Source: Anaerococcus sp. Marseille-P3915
GTDB lineage: Bacteria; Bacillota; Clostridia; Tissierellales; Peptoniphilaceae
DNA length: 64,000 nucleotides
Direction of reading: 5' to 3'
Assembly: GCF_900258475.1 (NCBI RefSeq)
Contig: NZ_LT984888.1
Coordinates: 82,638-146,637, forward strand
Part shown: one piece after another, positions 16,114-22,583 of the stretch
Position numbering within the stretch: the stretch's first letter is position 1
How the letters are laid out: each line of letters starts with the position of its first letter
Notes under the pieces: model-generated
The model's input: the letters and a program-made list of their open reading frames with translations, nothing else
Told to the model about the DNA's origin: nothing
Databases searched by the model: none
Made by a program: the position numbers and the translations under genes

Positions 16114-16423
16114 ATATCCTCCTAGGATGATATGCCACTTATGAATAATATTTATAAATTTTCACAAAAAAAGTCCGTCCCAAGTGAACAGACCTATTCC
16201 AAAAAGAATAATCTTATCCACAATATGGCATACCAAAACACGCCAAGGAAAATCCTCAGCACAATCAGTATCAATTTCCATATTGCTTATAAAATCATCT
16301 ATATATTTCTCCTTATATGTTTATTAGCTTACTATACTAGATTTGTGAAAAAATAAAAGCTGATAGATATCTGTTTCTTAAAACAAGCAGATTTACCATA
16401 TATTTGAATTAATCTATAAGATT
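16114..16423. other. 310-base gap without a supported gene
   Basis: A 74-codon plus-strand frame (16132-16356) exists but lacks a good ribosome-binding site and resembles nothing I know. Imperfect complementary runs near 16368-16395 could form a weak hairpin. The minus-strand promoter of the ABC-F gene probably lies here, but I found no clear consensus. Confidence 0.4.
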
Positions 16424-16669
16424 CTAAAAATATATCTCATGCATCTTTTCAAGTAATTCTTTGCTTAGAATAAATGATTTTGACTCAGCTATCACAGAAT
16501 CTACAAAACAATATGGGTAGAGGGCTGTGGAGTCTGGCTCATCTTCAATCCGCATAGTTATTTCCTCCGTGCAAAATATCCTACAGCAATAAAAACACCC
16601 ACACTTCTTAGCTTGCTTAAGAATCTTCTTGTTTGCAAATGAATTCCTGTGAATTTCTATTAAATCCAT
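16424..16669 (-). CDS. Small cysteine-containing cytoplasmic protein (conserved hypothetical)
   Basis: This 81-residue soluble protein belongs to a widespread family usually annotated only as 'cytoplasmic protein'. It has a zinc-ribbon-like layout: a first cluster KCGCFYC near residues 23-28, then the DSVI block and the C-terminal LLEKMHEIYF. Relatives, as I recall them, usually carry CPYC in the second cluster, whereas here it reads YPYC, so one putative metal ligand appears to be lost. The start is supported by AAGGAG 5 bases upstream. It sits between the ABC-F gene and two zinc-ribbon membrane proteins, with no evident operon. No function is established. Confidence 0.7.
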   Translation of the reverse strand: MDLIEIHRNSFANKKILKQAKKCGCFYCCRIFCTEEITMRIEDEPDSTALYPYCFVDSVIAESKSFILSKELLEKMHEIYF

Positions 16670-16682
16670 TCCTTCTCCTTAT

Positions 16683-16714
16683 AAAACAAGACCCGAGCCT
16701 GAGCTGCGGGTCTT
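16683..16714 (-). terminator. Terminator of the triple zinc-ribbon gene
   Basis: An 8-bp GC-rich stem AAGACCCG / CGGGTCTT with an 11-base loop is followed on the minus strand by GUUUUAU. It lies 15 bases past the stop. Confidence 0.8.
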
Positions 16715-16728
16715 AGTTTGTTCTTTTT

Positions 16729-18117
16729 TTAATCTTCTCTATATTCTCCAGTTATTAGTTTGGATGATATCCAGGCATTATCGCCTATATTTAGCCAATA
16801 TCTTTCGCCATCGCTTTTTACATCATAGATGTGGTAGATTTCTCCTCTGTAGACATCTCCTATTTTCTCTGAGTTCATGTCTGCATTTGCCCTTACTTTT
16901 CCACTGTCTGTATCGATTCTGAAGGATTTGTTTAAGAAGTCTTCTGGCTTGTAGATTTCTGTGTATTGTGGATTTCCACCCTCGCCGTAGGAGTTATTTT
17001 TTCTTATTTCTTCTAGGTCGTAGTCTTTGCTTTTTTCTAGGTCACTTTCATTACGAGCTTCACTATCTTCGATTTTTCCACTTTCTAATTGATTATAGAT
17101 GTCTTTTATTTTTTTAGAGTTTGGAATTATTTTTAAATAGCTTGCTGCAAGGCTTTTTGCTGTATTGTAGTCCTCATCTTCTATATAGGAATTGAGGTCT
17201 TCTACTAGTCTTTTTTCAATTTGTGATAGATTTTTTTGTGCCTTGGTGTATAGGTCGACCTCTTCTTGTGGGATTGACTTGAATTTCTCAGCTGCTTCGT
17301 TGTAGTCTTCATTATAAAACGCATCTAGGGCCTGGTCGTATAGGTCTTGGTAGGAACCATTTTCAGCTGATTCTATCTCTTGATTTTGCTTATAAGCTGG
17401 CTTTTGGGATTTTTTGGATCCGAAAAATCCTACCGCTATTACTACTGTTAGGACTATTAGGCAAAAGCCTGCTATTAATGCGTAGACTAGGACATTTTTC
17501 TTTTCATTTTCTTCGCTGAATTTTTCTTCTTGGGCTCTTTCGTGTCTCTTAGCTCTTCTATTTTCTCCAAGCTCATTGTTTAAGTCTTTTTTAAAGTCTT
17601 GGCCTAGTCTTTCTGTATCTCTTCTCTTTTTGATTTCTATATAGGAATCCTCGCTTGCTTTGTGGGCAGCTTTCTGTGGGTTTTCCTTATTTTCTGCCTT
17701 TTTTACTTCTTGGCCGAGGTTTTTTTCTTGGGTATTTTCCTTATTTTTTCCTATTAACTCTTCAATTTTTTCTTTGTTGACTAAGGTCGTTTGGCCTTTT
17801 TCTTCTTTTGCTTCATCTAGTTTGCTGCCACAAGATTCGCAAAATTTAGAGTCTTTGTCATTTGCAAAGCCACATTTTGGGCAAGCTTTGCTGTCTTTTT
17901 TCTCTTCTATGATAGCTGGCTTTATATTTTCTAATTTTGATCCACAAGATTGGCAAAACTTGGATTCTTTGTCATTTTCAAAGCCACATTTTGGGCAAAC
18001 TTTGTTGTCTTTTTTCTCTTCTATAATCTCTGGCTTTATCTCTTCTAATTTTGATCCGCATTTTTCACAAAACTTAGAATTTTTTTCGTTTTCATGGCCG
18101 CAGTTTTTACAAATCAT
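16729..18117 (-). CDS. Membrane protein with three N-terminal zinc ribbons and a C-terminal SH3-like domain
   Basis: The 462-residue product begins with three tandem zinc ribbons, each with paired CxxC motifs and a period of 38 residues (about 1-110). A charged region follows, then one membrane segment (about 205-228, VLVYALIAGFCLIVLTVV). The outer part has a helical TPR-like stretch (about 250-350, with YNEDYNEAAEKFKSIP) and a bacterial SH3-type domain at the C-terminus (about 395-455, with GKVRANADMNSEKIG and WISSKLITGEYRED). The topology implies cytosolic ribbons and an external wall-binding or sensing SH3 domain. The next gene upstream is a shorter paralogue with one ribbon. Such zinc-ribbon/TM/SH3 proteins are common in anaerobic Firmicutes but are not functionally defined. 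AAGGAG precedes the ATG, and TATAAT lies at 18151-18156. Confidence 0.82.
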   Translation of the reverse strand: MICKNCGHENEKNSKFCEKCGSKLEEIKPEIIEEKKDNKVCPKCGFENDKESKFCQSCGSKLENIKPAIIEEKKDSKACPKCGFANDKDSKFCESCGSKLDEAKEEKGQTTLVNKEKIEELIGKNKENTQEKNLGQEVKKAENKENPQKAAHKASEDSYIEIKKRRDTERLGQDFKKDLNNELGENRRAKRHERAQEEKFSEENEKKNVLVYALIAGFCLIVLTVVIAVGFFGSKKSQKPAYKQNQEIESAENGSYQDLYDQALDAFYNEDYNEAAEKFKSIPQEEVDLYTKAQKNLSQIEKRLVEDLNSYIEDEDYNTAKSLAASYLKIIPNSKKIKDIYNQLESGKIEDSEARNESDLEKSKDYDLEEIRKNNSYGEGGNPQYTEIYKPEDFLNKSFRIDTDSGKVRANADMNSEKIGDVYRGEIYHIYDVKSDGERYWLNIGDNAWISSKLITGEYRED

Positions 18118-18180
18118 TGGATGCTCCTTTTCTCTACTTGGATTAGGATAATTATATCACATCTTCATTTTTTTTACTAG

Positions 18181-18208
18181 AAAAGACCTAGCTTATTGCT
18201 AGGCCTTT
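18181..18208 (-). terminator. Terminator of the single zinc-ribbon gene
   Basis: An 11-bp stem (18182-18192 with 18198-18208, one G-U) with a 5-base loop is followed on the minus strand by a short U-run. It separates the two zinc-ribbon paralogues into independent transcripts. Confidence 0.8.
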
Positions 18209-18214
18209 AAGATT

Positions 18215-19216
18215 TTAGTCTCTAAATTCACCTGTGACTAGTTTGGATGATATCCAGCCATCGCCTATATTTAGCCAATATCTTCCTCCATCATCGTGGA
18301 CTTCGCTTACCTTGTAGGTTTCGTTGCGGTTGACATAACCTGCTACTCCTGAGTTTAGGTTTGGTTCTGTTCTGATTTCTCCCATGTTGGCATCTATCTT
18401 TACAGTTTTGTTTAAGAAGTCGCTTTCGCTGTAGACATCTGTATAAGCTGGGTTACCATTTTGACCGTAAGAATTGGTTCTTCTTAGGTATTCCTTGTCA
18501 TAGTTTTTAGATTCTTTTTTAGTATTTTCTTTCTTGTCAGTTTCTTCGTCTGTACTTTCTTCTGTATCTTTATCAGTTTCTTTTTCTTCGTCTTTTTCTG
18601 GAGTTTCTTCCTTATCTTTCATATTAGCTCTGAGCTCTTTTATATTTTTAGCATCGGCATTTGCCTTTAGGTACTCATCAGCAAGGTTTCTTGCCTTGTC
18701 TTCATCACCTGCTTCTACTAGCTCATTTATCTTAGCTTCTACGTCTTTTTCCATGTCTGCTATTTGCTTTTGACCCTTGTCATAGAAGTCTCCTGCTGCC
18801 TTTGGTATAGCATTTAAAACCTTAAGAGCGCCTAGATAGTCTTCATCTTTTATAGCTTCTTCTGCCTTAGTTAGGGCTTGTTTGTAGAGGTCTTTGTTCT
18901 CCTCTACCTTTTCTTCTACTTGGCTTGGTGACTTTTCAGTTTTATTTGAGCCTAGGTTTATGAAGTAGGAAAAGATTATGGCTGCTACAGCAAATATTAA
19001 TATTCCACCAAATATCATACCTACTGTTATTAGGTCCATATCCTTATCTTTTCTATTATTTTCTCTTTTTCTGATGACTATTTTCTCATCATCAGCCTGT
19101 TGGCTTCTTCTTTGTCTTCTTCTATCTCTTTGGTCAGAATTTTCTAACTCTTGTCCGCAATTTTCACAGATTTTTTTGCCATCTTCATTTTCGTGGCCAC
19201 AATTTTTACAAATCAT
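18215..19216 (-). CDS. Membrane protein with one zinc ribbon and a C-terminal SH3-like domain
   Basis: This 333-residue paralogue of the next gene shares the same opening MICKNCGHEN. It has a single four-Cys ribbon (about 3-22), a basic stretch rich in Arg, then a membrane segment (about 60-85). The outer helical region has EDYLGALKVLNAIPKAAG. A low-complexity Glu/Lys/Asp/Thr linker follows (about 205-240). The C-terminal SH3-like domain has GEIRTEPNLNSGVAG and WISSKLVTGEFRD. The SH3 domains of the two paralogues are clearly similar, so one is likely a duplicate that gained or lost ribbons. A TATAAT hexamer (minus strand, about 19241-19246) and AAGGAG precede the ATG. Confidence 0.8.
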   Translation of the reverse strand: MICKNCGHENEDGKKICENCGQELENSDQRDRRRQRRSQQADDEKIVIRKRENNRKDKDMDLITVGMIFGGILIFAVAAIIFSYFINLGSNKTEKSPSQVEEKVEENKDLYKQALTKAEEAIKDEDYLGALKVLNAIPKAAGDFYDKGQKQIADMEKDVEAKINELVEAGDEDKARNLADEYLKANADAKNIKELRANMKDKEETPEKDEEKETDKDTEESTDEETDKKENTKKESKNYDKEYLRRTNSYGQNGNPAYTDVYSESDFLNKTVKIDANMGEIRTEPNLNSGVAGYVNRNETYKVSEVHDDGGRYWLNIGDGWISSKLVTGEFRD

Positions 19217-19312
19217 AAAATCTCCTTTACTATGTTCTCATATTATTATATCACAAGTTGTCTAAAATTATTAGTTTTTCAAGGGATTTTTTAAGATTTG
19301 CCTGAAATTTCT

Positions 19313-20614
19313 TTATTTATTAAGACTTTCAATATAAAAACTTAGGTCTTGGACAGTTTCTAACACTCCCTTATAGGTACCATTCTTATCTCTGACTGCA
19401 AAATAGCCTATTGCTATATCTTTACCAGCAATATTTTTTACAAGCTTGAAGGAATCTCTTTTTCCTTCCTTAAAATCTTTTATAAGGCCCCTAACTATAG
19501 GCTCAACTTGTGGTGGGTGACAAGAATAGACTTCTCTACCGAGGGATGATTTAGGTCTTTTGAATAATTTTGCTCCTTCGTGATTATTGTAATAAGAATT
19601 TATGTCATTTTCATCCACAAAGGTTATTTCAATTTCCATGGTATCTAGCATGGCTTCTAGCTGATCAATCCTCATCTTACCTTTGGCAAAGTGTATATAA
19701 TTATCATCTGCTAAGGCCTTGCTTGCTGCTTCTTCTCTATTATAGTCTACTAGGTCGTGGTCATAATCGGCTAGGTCATCATAAAGAATGGCTAAATCTT
19801 GGCTGTTTAGGGTATATTTCATGAGAGGATAAAGGATATTTTCCTCCTTGTAGGTCATCTCCTTGGCCCTTTCGATAGATTTTTCTAATAGGTCTTCATT
19901 TTTTAATTTCAAAGCCTTTTTGATATTATTTACAATCTCGATGTCCACAGCCCACATTACATCAGAAGGGCCCGGCTTATTGTATTTAGCCTTTAGTATT
20001 GGATAGATGAGATCTCCCTTTTTCTTATAATGGTTTGATAAGATTCCTCTTAGTTTTTCATAATCACCTTCATAGTTTTCCAATATTTCCTTTATCTTTT
20101 GATTTTCTCTAGCAAAATAGGAAATAAATGGGATGTCATCATAGGATGTTTTTTCATTTTCATTTTCAGTCATCCCATGAAAAAGGCTTGAGTGAACATC
20201 GCAAAGCTTTCTAACTTCATCCTTATCCATGCCAGAAGCCAAGAGCTCTTCTTCTGCATCCATTATTTCTGCTGATGAAACTCCCTCAAAGTTTTCCCTA
20301 AAATCAGCCCTCACACTTTCAAGGTCTTCCCCTGCTGTGAGTCTTTCTATAAAGGATTTGATGAGTTTTTTCCTTTCTATGACTTCCGGATCTTGGGATG
20401 AGTCGCTTAGCTCATATCCAAGATCTTTTAGCTTATCTTCAAGATTTTCTATCTTCATCATTGAAGCTCCACGCTTAAGGCTCATCTTTTTGCCCACTGT
20501 ACTTACCATTAGCGGATTGGCTAGAGCGTTAAAACCTAGACCTATTAGGTCATTTTTTAGTTTGTCATTATCTTTTATTAGATCTGCCACAGGCATATTT
20601 ATATCAATTATCAT
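19313..20614 (-). CDS. DUF438 domain protein with hemerythrin-like and PAS-like regions
   Basis: This 433-residue soluble protein combines an N-terminal DUF1858-type segment (about 1-65, MPVADLIKDNDKL), a DUF438 region (about 75-145, with SSAEIMDAEEELLASGM) and a hemerythrin-like helical domain (about 150-290). Candidate di-iron ligands include His146/His150 near SSLFHG, HYKKKGDLIYP, and the EENILYPLMKY and DYDHDLVDYN stretches. A C-terminal PAS-like fold follows (about 310-430), with a CHPP motif. The same architecture is found in anaerobes and is thought to sense oxygen, nitric oxide or iron, or to repair iron-sulfur centres. A Fur-like operator overlies its promoter, which fits an iron or redox role. 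GGAGG lies upstream of the ATG. Confidence 0.85.
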   Translation of the reverse strand: MIIDINMPVADLIKDNDKLKNDLIGLGFNALANPLMVSTVGKKMSLKRGASMMKIENLEDKLKDLGYELSDSSQDPEVIERKKLIKSFIERLTAGEDLESVRADFRENFEGVSSAEIMDAEEELLASGMDKDEVRKLCDVHSSLFHGMTENENEKTSYDDIPFISYFARENQKIKEILENYEGDYEKLRGILSNHYKKKGDLIYPILKAKYNKPGPSDVMWAVDIEIVNNIKKALKLKNEDLLEKSIERAKEMTYKEENILYPLMKYTLNSQDLAILYDDLADYDHDLVDYNREEAASKALADDNYIHFAKGKMRIDQLEAMLDTMEIEITFVDENDINSYYNNHEGAKLFKRPKSSLGREVYSCHPPQVEPIVRGLIKDFKEGKRDSFKLVKNIAGKDIAIGYFAVRDKNGTYKGVLETVQDLSFYIESLNK

Positions 20615-20637
20615 AAAATCCTCCTAATCTTACCATA

Positions 20638-20666
20638 ATTATATCACCATAGATAATGATTATCAG
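20638..20666 (-). promoter_or_regulatory. Promoter of the DUF438/hemerythrin gene with overlapping Fur-type box
   Basis: On the minus strand TATAAT lies at 20638-20643, 24 bases before the start codon. At 20651-20665 the sequence AGATAATGATTATCA matches the Bacillus 7-1-7 Fur box (TGATAATNATTATCA) at 14 of 15 positions. It fills the -35 to -10 spacer, so a bound Fur-family repressor would block RNA polymerase. Confidence 0.7.
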
Positions 20667-20684
20667 TAACATTTGTTACATTTT

Positions 20685-20987
20685 TTAATTTTTTACAAAA
20701 ATACAAAGCCAGACTACATGGTCTTGGTAGGTGACTTTGTGGACTTGGTGGGGAGGGATTGGGAGGATGTCGCCCTTTTTGAGCTTAATTTCTTCTCCTT
20801 CGATTTCAAGAATAGCAGATCCTTCTACTATTTTTACTATTTCGAGCTCTTCCTGATCATAATAGTCTGTAACTTGATCAAGGGAGCTAGTTCTTAGGAT
20901 TTTTATTTTATCATTTTCAAAGATTAGGTCTTCTATTTCTTTATCTTTATCGAAGTTTATATTTTCGTAGATGTTGTAGATTTTCAT
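20685..20987 (-). CDS. Small cupin-domain protein
   Basis: This is a 100-residue single-domain cupin. The first cupin motif is reduced (EELEIVKIVEGSAILEIEGEEIKL), with Glu in place of the usual His pair. The second (GDILPIPPHQVHKVTY) keeps two His. It therefore may bind metal weakly or not at all. The product is probably a small sensor or sugar/metabolite-binding protein. It lies directly upstream of the DUF438 gene on the same strand, but the latter has its own promoter. AAGGAGAAAT precedes the start. Confidence 0.8.
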   Translation of the reverse strand: MKIYNIYENINFDKDKEIEDLIFENDKIKILRTSSLDQVTDYYDQEELEIVKIVEGSAILEIEGEEIKLKKGDILPIPPHQVHKVTYQDHVVWLCIFVKN

Positions 20988-20997
20988 ATTTCTCCTT

Positions 20998-21024
20998 AAA
21001 AAAAGCAGCTCTTAACAAGCTGCT
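20998..21024 (-). terminator. Terminator of the gyrA-rsb-sigma operon
   Basis: AGCAGCT (21004-21010) pairs with AGCTGCT (21018-21024) around a 7-base loop, followed on the minus strand by seven U. The hairpin overlaps the last codons and the stop of the 54-residue protein. The reverse strand also ends in a U-rich run. Confidence 0.85.
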
Positions 21025-21176
21025 GATTTTTTCTTTAATCCCATTAGGAGGGCCCCGATTGCAAGCCCATATGCTAGGCCCTTGGCTAGGTCTGGGATAT
21101 TTGGGTTTTGGTTTAATACTATGGCTAGAACTAAAAAGGCAAGTCCTACCCTTGTTGGGTTTTGGATTTTTTTCAT
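21012..21176 (-). CDS. Small 54-residue membrane protein, last gene of the sigma operon
   Basis: This short frame starts at an ATG overlapping the sigma-factor stop as ATGA, the usual sign of translational coupling. The product has a basic N-terminus (MKKIQNPTRV), a hydrophobic stretch (about 10-22), a short polar turn with NQNPNIPD, and a second hydrophobic stretch (about 31-47) ending in LKKKSAAC. It is likely two short membrane helices. I do not recognise it. Its place behind a SigB-type factor suggests a stress-related membrane role or a regulator of the module. The terminator hairpin overlaps its stop, so the operon ends here. Confidence 0.65.
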   Translation of the reverse strand: MKKIQNPTRVGLAFLVLAIVLNQNPNIPDLAKGLAYGLAIGALLMGLKKKSAAC

Positions 21177-21940
21177 TCTGTCATCCTTTCAAATTCTATG
21201 GAGAATTTCTTGAGGATTTTCTTCTCTAGTCTTGATACAGTCATCTGGCTTATATCCAAGCTTTCTGCTATGTCTACCTGGGTTCTGCCTTCGTAGTATC
21301 TGAGCTCTAGGATTTGCTTTTCTAGGTCGGTGAGCCTTTCTTTTGACTTGTCTATCATATCTTTTAGCTCTATTGAGTCGAAGTTTTTGTCTTCTTCGCC
21401 AACTATATCTGCTAGGTCTATGGCATTTTCTCCCTTTTGGACCTGGTATTTCATGTCCAAGGATTGAGGAGTGTAGACCTTGCTTGCTTCCATGGTTTCT
21501 AGGATTGTTTCCTCATCTTCTCCTAGATAATCGGCTATGTCCTTACTTGTTGGAACTCTTTGAAGCTCTTGGGTTAGGGTTTTTTTGGCTGTGTTTATCT
21601 TTTTGTAGAGGTTTTGGATGCGTCTTGGCACCCTTATTACCCAGCCCTTGTCCCTAAAATATCTCTTTAGTTCACCCATGATTGTTGGGGTGGCAAAGGA
21701 TGAGAAGGCATAGCCCTTTGATGGGTCGAACCTATCTACAGCATTGATTAGGCCTAGGCTTGCTACCTGGTAGAGGTCGTCTTTTTCTATGCCCTTGCCA
21801 ACGTATTTATTTGATAGGATATCGACTATATACATGTGCTCTTCTATGAGCTCATCTCTTAGCTTTTTATCCCTAGTTTTTGCAAATTCTTCAAATTTCT
21901 GATTAATTTCATCCTTACGGTCTTGGCTTTCCTTAGTCAT
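21173..21940 (-). CDS. SigB/SigF-type RNA polymerase sigma factor
   Basis: This 255-residue sigma-70 family protein is of the SigB/SigF/SigG group by size and domains. Region 2 is visible as DDLYQVASLGLINAVDRFDPSKGYAFSS (split across residues about 53-80), including the -10 recognition helix. Region 3 follows (KDIADYLGEDEETILETM). Region 4 carries the helix-turn-helix RTQVDIAESLDISQMTVSRL. It is translationally coupled to rsbW upstream (8-base overlap) and to the small membrane protein downstream. The rsbV-rsbW-sig order matches the core of the B. subtilis sigB and spoIIA operons. Since no sporulation genes are present in this window, a general stress role is more likely. Its target promoters are unknown. 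Confidence 0.9.
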   Translation of the reverse strand: MTKESQDRKDEINQKFEEFAKTRDKKLRDELIEEHMYIVDILSNKYVGKGIEKDDLYQVASLGLINAVDRFDPSKGYAFSSFATPTIMGELKRYFRDKGWVIRVPRRIQNLYKKINTAKKTLTQELQRVPTSKDIADYLGEDEETILETMEASKVYTPQSLDMKYQVQKGENAIDLADIVGEEDKNFDSIELKDMIDKSKERLTDLEKQILELRYYEGRTQVDIAESLDISQMTVSRLEKKILKKFSIEFERMTE

Positions 21941-22274
21941 AAGTCTTCCTCATGCTTATTTTTAGGAAATCTTCTCCTGTTTCAAGATCATCTGCTAGGG
22001 CCTTTAGAATGGCATCTCTCATTGATATTGCCTTTGGATCAGCTGTCTTATCCTTGCCCCTTACTTCGATGGATAGGGAATCTTCTTCTACTAGGAAGTC
22101 TATTTGTACATCTTCTTCTGTTATCTTGTAGTTTATGGCCTCGCTTACTAGGACTTTGAGGTCTTCGATTTGTTCTATATCAAAGTCAAGGTCTGAGCCA
22201 AGACCTGCCACAAATAGCCTTACGGCTTTGAGATAAAGGCTATTTTGTGGTAGTTTTATGCTTATTTTTTCCAT
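21933..22274 (-). CDS. rsbW: RsbW-like anti-sigma factor with degenerate kinase motifs
   Basis: This is a 113-residue GHKL-fold protein between rsbV and the sigma gene, the place of RsbW/SpoIIAB. The N-terminal half fits (KLPQNSLYLKAVRLFVAGLGSD, then EDLKVLVSEA at 37-46). The ATP-binding elements look lost. The N-box reads SEAINY with Asn one position early and Tyr where Asn is expected. No DxGxG-type G1 box is seen (RGKDKTADP stands there), and the glycine-rich GGxGL lid is absent. The protein is about 30-45 residues shorter than usual. It may still hold the sigma factor through the dimerisation and binding face, but phosphorylation of RsbV is doubtful. Confidence 0.8.
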   Translation of the reverse strand: MEKISIKLPQNSLYLKAVRLFVAGLGSDLDFDIEQIEDLKVLVSEAINYKITEEDVQIDFLVEEDSLSIEVRGKDKTADPKAISMRDAILKALADDLETGEDFLKISMRKTYD

Positions 22275-22276
22275 GT

Positions 22277-22582
22277 CTACTCCATATTGAAGACTTCTGT
22301 TAGGTCTGTTATTTTAAAGAGCTTGTAGATGTTTTCTTTTGGGTTTGTTATTGTGGTTTTGTGGCCCTTTTCATTTACAAGCTTGTATATTTTCATAAAT
22401 TGGCCAAGGCCTGTTGAATCTAGGTAGTCTAGTTTTTCTAGGTCTATGGTTAGGTCCTTGTCTATGTCCCTTAGGTTTTCTTCTATGAAGTCTCTGAATT
22501 TTTCTTCAGAGTAGACATCTAGGTCTCCTTCAACTTTTAATAATAAGTGGTCGTCTTTGTCAATAATAAAGCTTTGAAACAT
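22277..22582 (-). CDS. rsbV: RsbV-like anti-anti-sigma factor (STAS domain)
   Basis: This 101-residue single STAS domain is of the usual length. The conserved beta-strand and loop LEKLDYLDSTGLGQF contains Ser56 in DSTGLG, the residue phosphorylated in RsbV/SpoIIAA proteins. In the known circuit the unphosphorylated form binds RsbW and frees the sigma factor. The start codon lies 1 base past the gyrA stop, so the Shine-Dalgarno is inside gyrA and the two are translationally linked. No separate promoter is seen. This would tie expression of the stress module to gyrase transcription, which itself responds to supercoiling in many bacteria. Confidence 0.9.
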   Translation of the reverse strand: MFQSFIIDKDDHLLLKVEGDLDVYSEEKFRDFIEENLRDIDKDLTIDLEKLDYLDSTGLGQFMKIYKLVNEKGHKTTITNPKENIYKLFKITDLTEVFNME

Positions 22583-22583
22583 T

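Noticed and set aside
16132..16356. A 74-codon plus-strand frame with one hydrophobic segment
   Set aside because: It has no convincing ribosome-binding site and no recognisable family, and sits in AT-rich DNA where such frames are common.
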